Origin: Pholis gunnellus
Lineage: Eukaryota > Chordata > Actinopteri > Perciformes > Pholidae
DNA length: 64,000 nucleotides
Assembly: GCA_910591455.2 (NCBI GenBank)
Contig: OU342817.1
Coordinates: 21,330,890-21,394,889 of the forward strand
Direction of reading: 5' to 3'
Shown here: one piece after another, positions 32,936 through 44,789 of the stretch
How the letters are laid out: each line of letters opens with the position of its first letter
How positions within the stretch are numbered: position 1 is the first letter of the stretch
Translations under genes and position numbers: made by a program
The notes under the pieces: model-generated
What the model saw: the letters and a program-made list of their open reading frames with translations, nothing else
What the model was told of the DNA's origin: nothing
The model's database searches: none

Positions 32936-35122
32936 TAGTGCTGGGCAAGTTAGCGCGTTATTATCGCGTTATCGCAATAATTAATTAACCGACAATTATT
33001 TTATCGCGCGTTAACGAACGTTTTAAAAAATTTTATTTTTAAAGTGCGTTGCTCACTGGCAGAGGTGGAGGAAGTCTTCAGACTACGCTGATGCAGCGCG
33101 TGGGAGAAGTATAGATAAACAAAAGCAAGACAAGCTAACAAATGCTACAGCGAAGTGGATACAAACTGCAGCTGATTAGTAGCCTATTGTGGAAGATGTC
33201 GGTCTGAGGAACGTTCTCAAGGTGCGTTCGCGTCGCGTTTGGTGTGAACGCACCTTTAGGATCGCAACGAATGACGACACGTATGAGCCTCAAGACACAC
33301 CATCACAAGAACAATACACAAGTTGTATGAAAAGGAGAGGACTACAAAAGCAGCGGCGTTACAACGTGCACCAGCTGTTGCTCTCACTGGAGACTACTTG
33401 ACGTCGCTGGGTAACCATCATCACCTCAGAGTTACAGCATTATATTGATTAACAGTAGAGCTGCATTCTCATGCTCTGACATGTTATTCATGTTGCACAG
33501 CAGTGGAACGTTTCACATACAGTCAGCACACTGAGCACAGATAGTGCAAGAAATATAATTGCTACTGTGTAAAGGGAATACTGCTGTTAAAAAGAACCTG
33601 ATTTGAACCTCTTGAACCCTAGGCCTATTTTTAGCCCTCTGCTCAAAAATGTCATACCCTTACTCAAAGGGGCTTATCTCGCTAACTACAAGGTATATTT
33701 AATTAATTTAAATGGCATAATGATACAAATAAAAGTGAGCTTTGTTAAGATGTGTACATATCATTGTATGTGTTACTGGTAAATGCTGGACGAATGTTAC
33801 ACACAGCTCAAATTGAAAATCTTCAGGTTCACCTTTTTTTTTGTGCCTAAAAAGCACTTTTATTGATTTGAAATGATGCAGAAGATGGCCTAAACTCTCC
33901 CAAATCATATCTCAACATGTCAGCAGTCCTTTAAAATAAAAATTGGCTTTGATAGAGTGAAGTATGCCTGAGAAATCAAGGTCAGCTGAGGTCAGCCAAC
34001 GTCAATTCTGATTTTGGAAGCAGCATATAGAGCAGTTTTATTGTACTTTTATATACTATATAACTATATATTTCACTTCTTTTATCACTAATAGTGTTCA
34101 ATCTATCTAATACAGCAGTTTGGCATCATTTTGAGAGCCTGGGCCCCATAATAACCTGTAAAACATGGCTCATTTTCGTCTGAATTTCAGTTTTACGGAA
34201 TGTAATTGAACCTTACCAAAGCCTGTGATTGGCCGATTTGCGCATGTGACATAAGATTTGAACCCGTAAGAGTCTGAGGAGTGTATGATATGATCTTTGA
34301 GTTGTTTGACAGAATTTTAAGCCAATAAAATTATCAAAAACCGTGATCTGCCCCCATGGGTCAAACCCATTGGCCAAAACTGAAATAGGTCAAATGCCTG
34401 TTAGATTGATCCCAATTTCTTCAGGAAACAGTTCAGAGTCGCCACAGGATGTTGATAGAACAGTAGTACCCGGGGAAATATGCCTTTGTTTACATCAAAA
34501 CAGCACAAAGGTAAGGAGTTTATGAAATATTAGCGGTGAAGCGGTTTGTTGTTCTGGTGCTTGTTTGCTCACAGCTCTGTGGTGGTTTCACTTAGATAAA
34601 TAGTGAAGATATCTTTGGATTCAGTGTGTTATTGGCGTGTTTTCTGCTATTTCGGTTTTCCGTGCTAGCATTTAGCTTCTTCTTATTAGCGCCTACCGGA
34701 GTGTGTGGTCGGCTCAGCAATGACGAAAAAAGAGTGATATTGTGGACATTCTTTTAGTTGTTTATTTGAGTTTGTGTACAATTGTGTTTGGAATGTGTAC
34801 ACTGGCTTGCAGGATAGTGTTGAACAGAATCTCTTTGTTAATTTGGTATATTGCATGTATGAAGCATTAATAATATTTTTGTATGAAAAGTCCATTCTAC
34901 GACATTTGGAACAGAGCCTCGTAACAGGACGGAGACCTTTTGGGCGTCTTCGGGTACAAGAGGTTTTAAAATGTTTGCAAACCAAATGTTAGTGCACTTT
35001 TGTTCATATAGCAGTACTTTTAAAATATAAGTGCGCAATACACTTCTTTTGAATTCATTATTGAACTTTGTGCATAACAACGCGATTAATCGCAAAAAAA
35101 TCATAATTGTTGCCCAGCACTA
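32936..35122. mobile_element. Non-autonomous hAT element, TAGTGCTGGGC ends
   Basis: A 2187-bp element that begins TAGTGCTGGGCAAGTTAGCG and ends with the inverse ...GCCCAGCACTA. It is bounded by a perfect 8-bp duplication (gtaaaaag at 32928-32935 and 35123-35130). Subterminal sequence is rich in TTATCGCG/ATTAATCGC motifs, a known pattern for this family. No transposase frame. It contains a 36-bp Harbinger-like foldback at 33220-33255. Confidence 0.9.
33220..33255. mobile_element. Minimal 36-bp foldback with Harbinger-like ends
   Basis: Begins AGGTGCGTTCGCG and ends TTTGGTGTGAACGCACCT, the same terminal motif as the 943-bp element at 40561-41503. It is flanked by TCA and TTA, similar to the 3-bp duplication of that class. 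It lies inside the hAT element at 32936-35122. Confidence 0.6.
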
Positions 35123-35130
35123 GTAAAAAG

Positions 35131-36475
35131 TAAAACTATAATATCACATCCACAGGTCAGTGGTAATAACTATAAAACACATTATGAACATTATTTATTG
35201 TAAAATAGGCAAAACTGCTGAGTAGTTAATAAGACCTAACAAGATATACTAGTCAATGGCAGAATATTACACATATTATATATTTCTTACATATTTTACT
35301 CATAAGGATTTCTTCTGATTATTAATATTGCCGTTGTCTGGATATTTGTTCCAGATGATACTGAAGGTAATATAAATTAAGGATAATTAAATTGAACAGT
35401 TATATTAATATATAATAGAGAAAGAAATTACAGCGTTATTATAATAATTCAAAAAAATATATTCTGTATTGATTTACTTATCAATAAAACCTTTTTGCAA
35501 GATCTTAGAAAAATATGTAAATAACATTGATAACTACAGATTGTATTGTTAATTATGAAAAGAAACCCTGATGAGTATTTACTTAATATGAACATACTAT
35601 TTACATACCCATACCCATGCTTACTAAAATATTTATTCAAAACAGATGAATGAGTCAGCAAATGAGCCACCATGCTCCTATGATGAATCCACAGATGAAC
35701 TTGTGTAAGAGCACACAGAATACATAGTCAGGTATGAATAAACCAAAGTTTGTAACGTATCATAAATCTGCACTGTATTAACAGCTAACGACTGGCTCAC
35801 TGAAAGCTATCACAAAAAAACAAAACCACCGCATCATGTGTTAATATAAACTATCCCTGTTATCAATATTAATAAACAATGTCAAACAAGTGTACAGTAA
35901 AATAAACTCTCAACCACAAATGGATATCTTATCATGAGCTCTACATTACTCTGCTTACTCTGCAAACTGCAAAGAGGAAGTTAAAGAACCACTTCCTGTT
36001 TCATGTAACTAGTTGATGCAGATCTAAAAGTAAGACTGGTCACTTCAGGAAAGTGGCAACCATTTGTAGCGCAATCAATTCTCCCAATGGAATCGCCGTG
36101 ATCAAAGGATCCACTTGAGGTGCAATCTACACAAATGTCCCGCATGGTTCAACTCTGGTTCATTTTGGCATGCAAGTGTTTGCAGTTGAGCAATAGCAAA
36201 GGTTTTTGACAGGGCGGTTATCTTTGAGGGGACAGAGAACTGGAGAGGAAATAGAAGGAAATAGATAAAACTGTCATAGCTTATTAGGGTTGTTGTAACA
36301 TTCACTTTTCGCTAAGCTGTCAAAGTAAAAACTGTAAAGAGCAATGGTTTATTAAAGACTGTTATTAGAGATTAGAGGTAAAAGGGAAGGGTCCAAAGTT
36401 GGAAATGTTCAACTTGCTGCATACATTACTTTTTTAATGATTTTATTGCAAGACAAAACACTAACAGAACATTAG
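35131..36475. other. AT-rich intergenic, nothing recognised
   Basis: Very AT-rich spacer following the hAT element. No element boundaries or gene-like ORFs were recognised. Confidence 0.5.
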
Positions 36476-36480
36476 AATGA

Positions 36481-36481
<1 letters not shown>

Positions 36482-36564
<83 letters not shown>
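36482..36564. repeat. (TG)n microsatellite
   Basis: A pure TG run of 83 bp. Confidence 0.98.
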
Positions 36565-36565
<1 letters not shown>

Positions 36566-36854
36566 TGGTGTCTAGGGTGTATAAAGGGTGGATGGATGAA
36601 ATATAGGGGGGCAGTGGTGAACTACGAGAAAGCATTGGAAAATAAATAAGTAAAAGAACAAACAAAAAATGACAACTTTCAATCCTCTACAAAAATGCTA
36701 CTCTTTATATTCAGGGTTACAAAATATAAGACTCAAACCTGTTAAGCTGATAGTGACACATTTCTGGGAAGAAGTATTGCACACCAGTTCAGAGAGACAG
36801 GATTTTTTTTACTGCTCAGTCAGCAATTTCTGTTCTCTATTTTGAGAGAGTGTG

Positions 36855-37197
36855 TTTCCTGATTGTCCTCATTCTCTACACCTGTACCCAAACACCTGCC
36901 CCTGGGTTTTCCCTCTGTCAACCCCTCTTATATAAACTCCCCTGCTTCCCTGTTGTTTGGTCGGATCGTTTAGTTGCTTCCCTGTGTGTGCTCCGTGTTC
37001 CAAGTTTGTTCCCGCCATGTCCCAGGGTTCAGACTTTGTCTTTTTGGACGTTGCCTTTTACTTCAGTTTGTATTTTTCGCGCTCCCTGTTGTTTTTGGTT
37101 CCTGTTTTTGTGCAAGTAAACAACCTTGCCTTCCACCTCGTCTCCATTGTCTGCGCTTGAGTCTTTGCTCTACCCCTGCACCACATCCCATGACAGT
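36855..37197 (+). mobile_element. LTR-like segment of a Gypsy-type element (ends incomplete)
   Basis: Resembles the solo LTR at 54900-55236 in layout: pyrimidine-rich start, a TATAAA-type stretch (cttatataaactcccc) near 36927, then 'gtctgcgcttgagtc' and a terminal ...catgaca. The left edge and target duplication could not be defined. Confidence 0.5.
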
Positions 37198-37199
37198 TA

Positions 37200-38890
37200 C
37201 TCCGTTATTATACATTGTTTGGATCCTCATTAGTATTCACAGCGGCTCTTCCTAATTTCTACAGGTGAAAATAAATGTTAAAATACATGTATGTAGTCAA
37301 TAATAAGAAGCATAGTTACTAACCCAATAAAACACCATCTATCCACATCTAACTCAGCTCTATAAAATAGAAAAGCAGTTTGGTACCTGATGATTGCCCT
37401 GTTCAGTATCAGGCCTTCTGCTCAAGTGGGGAAGGAGCAGGTGAAGATCTGGGTAGTGACTCCTGCTCTGTAGAAGTACCATTGTTAAGGACCAATGTTA
37501 AGTTTGGCCTCCTTGCAAATTAGCTTCACTTTTTATTTTATTTTATTTATCTTGCAGACTGATCTGTGTGTCACTGTAGAACAGGATAGTAAGGGTAGGT
37601 TGACTATAGGATGGTCCTCGTCCTTTAGTGTCGAACCAAAACTAGGAAGTCAGACTGTAAATTCAATAACATACAGCACAGCAAAGCAAGCCCATAGCCA
37701 TACGTTTCATTAGTACAGGAGGAAAATATGGACGAACACACAATGCAGTCAAAACTCTTGAAATTGCTTCCTGTACAGAGCTGAACTACTCATGCCTGAG
37801 AATGTTTTGTTTGTATATAGATAAGGGGACCTTCAGGTGGGCAAATATACCTTGCAGGGATATAAAATGGCCTGTCAGTACATATAGCACTGTCCACAAT
37901 AAAATCATAACCTTCACTGTCTAACTAGGCTGCTAATCACCTCCAAATCTATCATCAACCAATCACTATAGCACAGATAACAGCATATCAGCTCAACAAA
38001 TTGTTATTACAGGATTGCCCAACACATGGCTTTGGTAAGGCACTAGAATGTGTTTTAAACTGGTAATATAACTGAACAGCAAGCTTAGCACCATAGAAAA
38101 GTCAATACTGATGTTCTGTTTGATGCCATTTCCTGACACCTAACACGTTTGCACTGCGGTGGGAGCAGAGGGACAGATGAGGTTGTGTTTGTGCTGATTA
38201 GGTGGCAGATTGGCAATTTTGGTGCTCGTTTTAGCATCAAATTAAAACCTCAGATAGCTCATTGCAGACACAGGATCATTTTCTAGGCTTTAATTGACAC
38301 CAGCACACAGACTTCTCTAACATACATTAATCAACTGATCATGTCAGGATCTTTTCCACACTGCTGCATGCAGCTTTGCTTTTGGTAGTTGAGCTGCTTC
38401 CCTCTGTTGTTCAAAAAAGGGGCGGGACCCAGAACGGTTGCTTGCAGCTAGGTTTTTAGTTTCTTACTTTAGCTTAGTATTTTTTTAGATTTTACTTTAG
38501 GTAGTTTTGGGGGGGATGAGCCTGGTGCGACAGCCCACATAGCTTCCCCCATCTTTTGTTCTTTTTGGCTGAGATCTTCAACACTTTTGGTTTATTTTCT
38601 TTGAACTTTGAGTATGGTAACATTTCTCCAGACCGTAACAACCCTATTGTTTGTTTGACAAGAAATCCAGAATGCAGTGGTATAAAGACACAAAGGTTTG
38701 ACTTTATTGATCAGCCTGAATTACAGAATGTTGAAAGATATAATCTTAAAAGGAACATATGTACCAAAAGATTTAAATCTTTAGTAAAGGTCCGGTTCAT
38801 TTACTACTTCGAGTTAACTTACATGACATTTTAACATTTGGCCACTTACATTTGGCCACCCATCTTACAGGAGAGAAAAGACTGGCTTCT
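37200..38890. other. Intergenic / upstream region of the chemokine receptor
   Basis: Non-coding sequence upstream of the GPCR. It should contain that gene's promoter and a 5' exon, but I cannot place them. No named repeat was recognised. Confidence 0.45.
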
Positions 38891-39027
38891 ATGTTGTGTC
38901 TCAGAGTGTAGCTGAAGTCCAGTACATCTTATGTGATAAGGACCAGCTGTGTTTTATGAGAGATTTCTTCAGCCAACAGACTAACCTTTATATCTTTATA
39001 TATTGTCTCACAGGTCAAACCCCAGCC

Positions 39028-40113
39028 ATGAGCTCTGAAGAATATGGGATGTTCAAGGATCTTTTCGATGAAGCCTATAACACGACTGATCTTACCTATG
39101 TGCTCCCTGAATTGGTCCGGGTATGTGAAAAGCAGGCTGTCAACGAGTTTGGTGCGAGATTCATCCCAGTTTTCTACTATGTCAACTTCCTCCTGAATTA
39201 CCTTGGTAATGGGCTCGTCCTCTTCATTATCTACAAGTATGAGAAGCTCTGCACAGTGACAAACATCTTCCTCCTGAATTTGGTCCTCTCCAACCTTCTC
39301 TTTGCCGCCAGTCTCCCCTTCTGGGCAACCTACCATATGTCTGAGTGGATTTTTGGGATGGTTCTGTGTAAGATGGTCAGCAGTGCCTACTTCATCGGCT
39401 TCTACAGCTCCATCCTCTTCCTCACACTCATGACATTTGACCGATACCTTGCAGTGGTTCACGCAGTGGCAGCCGCTAAGAGCAGGAAAAAGGCATATGC
39501 CATCATTGCCTCAGTGGCAGTTTGGTGCATTAGTATTGTAGCGAGTATGAAAGAGCTGGTTTTCCAAAATGTGTGGAAGAGTCCGTTGAATGGCCTGATA
39601 TGTGAGGAGTCAGGATACACTGAGAGCACCATGGAGCGCTGGCGTCTGGTCAGTTACTACCAACAATTCCTGCTCTTCTTCCTCCTCCCTCTGGCCATGG
39701 TGATGTACTGCTACATCAGCATCACTGTCCGCATCCTATCCACCCGCATGAAGGAGAAGTGTCGCGCCATCAAACTCATTTTTGTCATCATCTTCACCTT
39801 CTTCGCCTGCTGGACACCCTACAATATTGTGATCCTCCTTCGAGCTATTCAGATCTCTCGCCCCAGTGAAGGTGACGACTCGTGTTCGGATGAAGAAAGC
39901 CTGGACTATGCACTGTATGTGACCCGGAACATAGCTTATTTGTATTGTTGCATTAGTCCCGTGTTTTACACATTTGTGGGAAAGAAGTTCCAGAGCCACT
40001 TCAAAAGGCTGATGGCTAAGAGGATCCCCTGTCTGAAGAGACACATGAGCCTCAGCAGCCAGAGCACCAGAACCACATCCCAGAGGACACCACACTCCGC
40101 TTATGAGTACTAG
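39028..40113 (+). CDS. Chemokine-receptor-type class A GPCR (CC/XC subfamily)
   Basis: A 361-aa seven-transmembrane receptor in one coding exon, most like teleost CCR/XCR1-type receptors; the exact paralogue is unresolved. The ATG was chosen because a 3' splice site (tctcacag) ends at 39013 just upstream; the open frame upstream is intron. Features: an acidic N-terminus with tyrosines and an N-glycosylation site (N18-T-T), GN61 in TM1, C114 pairing with an ECL2 Cys, DRYLAVV at 138-144, basic ICL3, CWTPYN in TM6, and a Ser/Thr-rich tail. DRY is intact, so G-protein (Gi) coupling is plausible. Unusual: the TM2 position 2.50 is N89 rather than Asp, the NPxxY motif reads SPVFY (S310), and 7.45 is Tyr306. 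See findings. It lies between coa1 and cntnap2. Confidence 0.9.
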   Translation: MSSEEYGMFKDLFDEAYNTTDLTYVLPELVRVCEKQAVNEFGARFIPVFYYVNFLLNYLGNGLVLFIIYKYEKLCTVTNIFLLNLVLSNLLFAASLPFWATYHMSEWIFGMVLCKMVSSAYFIGFYSSILFLTLMTFDRYLAVVHAVAAAKSRKKAYAIIASVAVWCISIVASMKELVFQNVWKSPLNGLICEESGYTESTMERWRLVSYYQQFLLFFLLPLAMVMYCYISITVRILSTRMKEKCRAIKLIFVIIFTFFACWTPYNIVILLRAIQISRPSEGDDSCSDEESLDYALYVTRNIAYLYCCISPVFYTFVGKKFQSHFKRLMAKRIPCLKRHMSLSSQSTRTTSQRTPHSAYEY

Positions 40114-40560
40114 ACAGACAGGCAGACACCAAATTTCACTCCAAACATGGAGTTCACTCTTCAATGCTGTAAAATCTCATTTTCAGTTAGAAACAATCAA
40201 ATCTTTCAGCATTAAAGGTGAAATATACTATAATATATATATATATGTGTGTGTTGTAATCCGAGCTTCTCTCTGCTCTGTAGACAATGCCGGGCTGGCT
40301 TCATGGGCTTTTAGTGCATGTTCGTGCACGTGAGCGAGCCCCACTGGCTTGCACATGATAATGTTGCGGTAGCGTAGCGCCCATCCACCGGCCCCCTCAG
40401 GTAAACACTGTTAGCTCTGTCAGAACTTTTACCATATTAGCACTGTTAACACTGTTCGCACCGTTTGCTGTAAACTGCTGGTCAGCGTTGCCATGTTGAG
40501 AGCCGCCCAGAGTCAATAGAAATTCTCCCAATCTCATATATAGCACCTTTAACTTCCTTA

Positions 40561-41503
40561 AGGTGCGTTCACACCAAACGCGTTGAACGCGGCGCGAATC
40601 GCGCCAAACGCGCCAAACGCGCCGCCGGCATCGCCGGGGACTATTTGTGTTCATTTGCGTCCATCGCGTCCAACGCGCTGGACGCGCCAAAAAGGGGGCG
40701 TGGCTTATCGGCCTGAAAGCTGTTCAACTGTCCGCCATCAACCGTAGAAAAATAGCCTCTATTTCTGCTCAGTACGTGTTGTGGAAGTCCCAGATATCAC
40801 GGGGAACTAAACGCCGTCATGTCTGGTTCATAACATTGTCCGGAGGAGCTCCGTGGATTTCATCGAGCTCACTGTGTCTAGCGAGCCACACGTCGGCTGT
40901 TTACTACAGCTGTATGAACACACAATAAACTGACTTGGCTATGATTTAACGGCAATAAACCGACAAAAAGGGACTCCGAAATAACTACGTAATGATGCCG
41001 ATTTGTACTTGTTTTATCAATGAAGCTCGGATCGATCGGTGCTAGGCTATGCTAACATTATAGCAGCTCCATCAACACTCACGATAACGTCATATAGACG
41101 TAAATACGGCAGCGTCTATTCATTGTTTGTACCATATGGTTTACACACACACATGTCTACACATAGTTTGGTCCGGTCTCTACTGATATGAGGGATCGTA
41201 GAGCTCTGGGTGAACATGGCGGCTACAGCATTTATTTTCTGATTTAGCAACAGCAGGACTTCACTGATGACGGGGAGAGCAACTCAACGCTGATTGGCTA
41301 TCGCGCTGGAGCGTCACGCGATTTTTTCGCAGAAGTTCAAATATTTCAACTTCTGCGTTTGGGGCGTTTCGGCGTTTGGCGCGTTTCGGCGTTTTGTCGC
41401 GTCAAACGCGCCGCGCCAAACACGCCCAACGCGTCTGTACATAGACTTTGTATGTAATCGCGCCGCGTTAAACGCGTTAAACGCGTTTGGTGTGAACACG
41501 GCT
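40561..41503. mobile_element. Harbinger-like non-autonomous element, CpG-rich
   Basis: A 943-bp element with terminal inverted repeats (AGGTGCGTTCACACCAAACG at the left; the inverse, ...GGTGTGAACACGGCT, at the right) and TTA on both sides (40558-40560, 41504-41506), as for PIF/Harbinger. Repeated CGCG/AAACGCG motifs pervade both ends. It has no transposase ORF. A rearranged relative lies inside the hAT element at 48612-49279. It is about 450 bp downstream of the GPCR stop, perhaps in its 3' UTR. Confidence 0.7.
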
Positions 41504-41659
41504 TTAGATAATCAGTTTCAAGACTGCACAACTACAGACTGCTTAACATCTACTTCTTACATTGAAGTTGTTAGCTTTTATCATACTTTTCTTATTTGCT
41601 CTGTGCCATAACTGTGGCCCTCACTCCCAAACATACAACTCCCAAATGAATATTTTTTT

Positions 41660-41770
41660 CTTAAAGGATCTGTGTAGGATTCAGTGGCATCTTACAGTGA
41701 GGTTAAACATTGCAACCAACTGAATACCCCTCTGGTCACGCCTTAGCAAGCGCTATTTGAACACCTTGCC
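41660..41770 (+). repeat. Interspersed repeat fragment
   Basis: 'aaaggatctgtgtaggattc' followed by 'aaccaactgaatacccctc' matches the wording of a common fish non-coding repeat. Ends are not defined. Confidence 0.4.
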
Positions 41771-42439
41771 CCCCATACCAGAATTTGTCCAGGAACCTTA
41801 ATGTCAATGTGAGTTGAGGCAGACCTCAGCAACCCAGTGACGGACATAGCATGTTGTGCAAAGTAATTATTAAACATTGCTTTTCTTGAGGAAATTTAGT
41901 CCATGTTTCTATGTGAGGCTGAGAGATTTTAAGCATCTGCCTCCGATCTGCTCTTGGTCTGGTCCTTAAACTGAGTGTTTCAATCTGGTTGAGTCAATGT
42001 TGAATGCAAAGTGTATGTTTGTAGTGTGATGTGTTTGACATATCTTGTATAAGTGCTTTAAAATAAACTTAACCCTTAAATAAATATGCCAGTCAATAAC
42101 ATCTGTTGTTTTATGGGAACACGTTTTTTTCTAATTCTTTTGTATTTTGTGGGTTTGGGTGAATGTTTAGATCGTTTCCCTTTTATGACAGAACATCTGT
42201 CATCATTTCCTGTCAGCTAAGCACATTCATCTGAATCACTGTAGTCAACATGAATGTATGATAACTCAAAGGTGATTTCAACATTTGGTTTGAGGCATTA
42301 CACTAATATCATAAATTAGAAATTAATATTTTTTTAATTCATATACTTTGCCTATTTAAAAAAAAAAAAAAAGGGGATTTTTTATGCAGTGGAGTGCCGT
42401 CTATTCACCCTCCTTAACAATATTTGGCGTCAATGCCTT

Positions 42440-42660
42440 GTAAAGCTTATATCAGCAGAGGATAAACTGAAAACTATACCTCTGTCAAATGACACTGTAA
42501 GTAGACGAATTGATGACATGTCGGATGACATCAAACAACAGACCACAGCTCGAATTTAGGCAAGTAATCATTTTGCATTACAAATGGACGAATCGACAGA
42601 CATAACAAACAAAACAGTTTTACTCGTTTACGTGAAACATGTAGGACGAGGACTGACAGG
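42440..42660 (+). pseudogene. hAT transposase (ZBED5/FAM200-like) fragment
   Basis: One frame reads KLISAEDKLKTIPLSNDTV, then RRIDDMSDDIKQQ, a stop, then NHFALQMDESTDITNKTVLL. This matches the N-terminal part of the catalytic domain of ZBED5/FAM200-type hAT transposases; DESTD carries the first catalytic Asp. An in-frame TAG follows ARI, so it is broken. Nothing more of the transposase is visible on either side. Confidence 0.75.
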
Positions 42661-42699
42661 AACAATTTATCTGCACAAGAGAGCTCCTTACTACTACGA

Positions 42700-43480
42700 C
42701 TACAGAGGACACTTTCATCTCAGGTTCAAACTGCACCATCTTTTCATTAAATACATTTGAGAAGTTGAACATCGACATAATAGAATTACAACACAGTCAG
42801 TGCATATGATATAAATGATTCATATAATGAGAGTAGTAAGCAGAAAAATAATGGGAAAATTACGACTGCTAATAATTACAGCAGCAGTAGATATAATACA
42901 ATAATAAAGTTATACAAGCAATAATGGTAGCAGTGATAGTAATAGAAATGTGACTAACAATAATGGTAGCAGAGGGTGTCAGACTGGGCCTCGACAGGAG
43001 GCAGGACCAGGGTCCAGGCATAACCACCATCCATGGAAACCTGCCATTTTAAAGGGTAGTTCATTCAACGTCAATATCAAAAATATCAGATGCTGAGATA
43101 TCCTGACCTTTTGTCCCTAGTATGGTTCATTCAGTATGCACACTGACGAGGTACATCTAGGGAAAAGACCTCAAATGTACCTCGCCATAGCAGCCTCCAC
43201 GAATCACAAGGCTCTGTAAAATGAAGCTTCAACCACACCTCTAATCACCTGTGAAGTTTGTCTCAGATTTCCTTGAAACAGACCGTGCTTTGTGCTTTAA
43301 GAAGTTTGACTAACGCCATCTTTGATTACATCTAATATTCAACTCACTTGGATTCCGAACTGCAGATCAATCCGTCTGAGTCAGGTGATGATCTCCCTCT
43401 GCAACCACAGGCTACATCCCGACAGAGCCATTTACACTCGGGAGTGCACATACCTCGGCCTTGTGGGGACTTACACTTAA
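42700..43480. other. Intergenic, nothing recognised
   Basis: Non-coding spacer, AT-rich to 42,960, then mixed. No element boundaries were recognised. Confidence 0.45.
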
Positions 43481-43499
43481 GCCTATACGTTAGATTACA

Positions 43500-44530
43500 T
43501 TTCCCCAACTCCTGATACTGTAGATCTCAGTCCTCTTCTATCCAAACGGACATAGGCAAAGCCTCCCTCACACACAGTTCTTAACAAGCTACCATGGTGC
43601 TCTCCCAGTGTGCTCTTCTCCTTGCATTGGCTGTCTTCATATCCACAATCAGAATCCATGAGATACATTAGAGACTGGACTATAGCCCATCTCCAGTCAG
43701 CCCTTAAAGGTAAAGGCATTCCCTGCAAACACAGTGACAAAAAGCTAGTTTGTTTCACCTTTACTCAGCTTCCATCAATACTCCAACAAACACCAGGCTT
43801 ACTGTGCTTAGAACATCCTCGCCATCCTTTTCATCCGTGTTTGTCCACGTTTGCCTAACAACTACAGACTCCCCTACATTAACATTCTCTGTTTAGAGCA
43901 TATTGTACACCACTCTACGATGCACACTTGTGGTCAAACTATAAAATCAATCCTCCATCCTCACGCCTCCGATTACTCTCACAAATGCAGATCCACCAAT
44001 TTCCCGCTGCTAGTCCTTATCGGCTACCTGAAATGATACCACACATCGTTTTTTCAAGGGAAAGCCTGTACAACCTTCCAACCATGATAGTCATTCTGGA
44101 CAACACATGCAAAATAGAAATGTGTCTTTTCCTTCTTCTACAATTACTCAACCCAAAGACATCCTACTTCACACTGATGCAGCTCCTTTCATAGGTTTCA
44201 GTGGCTACTACGGAGGAAGATGTAATGCTTCCATATGGCCCTTAGAGTTCATATCTCTTCAAACAGAGTTTAGCTCTCTATCGTCTGCGCTCCAGGAGCT
44301 GTACCCATCATAATACCTGACAATATTGAGCCATGTCTAGGAAGTCAATATTTAATCTCCTATAATACGACAGTTGTAGAAATCTTAAATAAAGGCTGAT
44401 CTCATTCTCTAGCCATCGTTCACATGAAGACTCACATTAATCTACCCAATACCAGTTCATTCTGGATGGCATTGTTTCAAGGCATATCATGCCACGTAGC
44501 AGCGGCCCTTTCCATAGACATTTTGTCTAT
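43500..44530 (+). pseudogene. DIRS/Ngaro-like (tyrosine-recombinase) retrotransposon remnant
   Basis: Degenerate coding sequence. Near 44160-44310 one frame reads ILLHTDAAPFIGFSGYYGG...WPLEF...LQELYPS, like the RNase H domain of fish DIRS/Ngaro elements. Around 44370-44420 a further piece reads NTTVVEILNKG, stop, SHSLAIV, as in the motif that follows. Sequence from 43850 to 44080 reads CLSTFA then LWSNYKINPP and similar, of uncertain assignment. Stops and frame changes abound. No ends were found. Confidence 0.55.
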
Positions 44531-44690
44531 CTGTAGTATTATCTGCAGGCTCATTTAATTCTGAAAACCCACCACCCAGACCGACCTATCATGAATAAGC
44601 TTTTTCCTCAAAGTAGTTGAGCTCAATTCTCCATCTATATTTTCTGTCTGTATTCCTGTCTTATATATATACTGTAGCTTCCTGTCTTAG

Positions 44691-44691
<1 letters not shown>

Positions 44692-44746
<55 letters not shown>
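44692..44746. repeat. (TA)n microsatellite
   Basis: A near-pure TA run of about 55 bp. Confidence 0.97.
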
Positions 44747-44748
<2 letters not shown>

Positions 44749-44789
44749 TGTCTACCGTCTGTTATTATGGGAAACACATCAGATTCCTT

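Noticed and set aside
38896..39027. Upstream in-frame extension of the chemokine receptor (44 more residues)
   Set aside because: A strong 3' splice site lies at 39013 just before the ATG with good context; the extension has no receptor-like sequence.
38929..39462. 177-aa minus-strand ORF
   Set aside because: Antisense shadow of the receptor coding sequence.
39736..40164. 142-aa minus-strand ORF
   Set aside because: Antisense shadow of the receptor C-terminal half.
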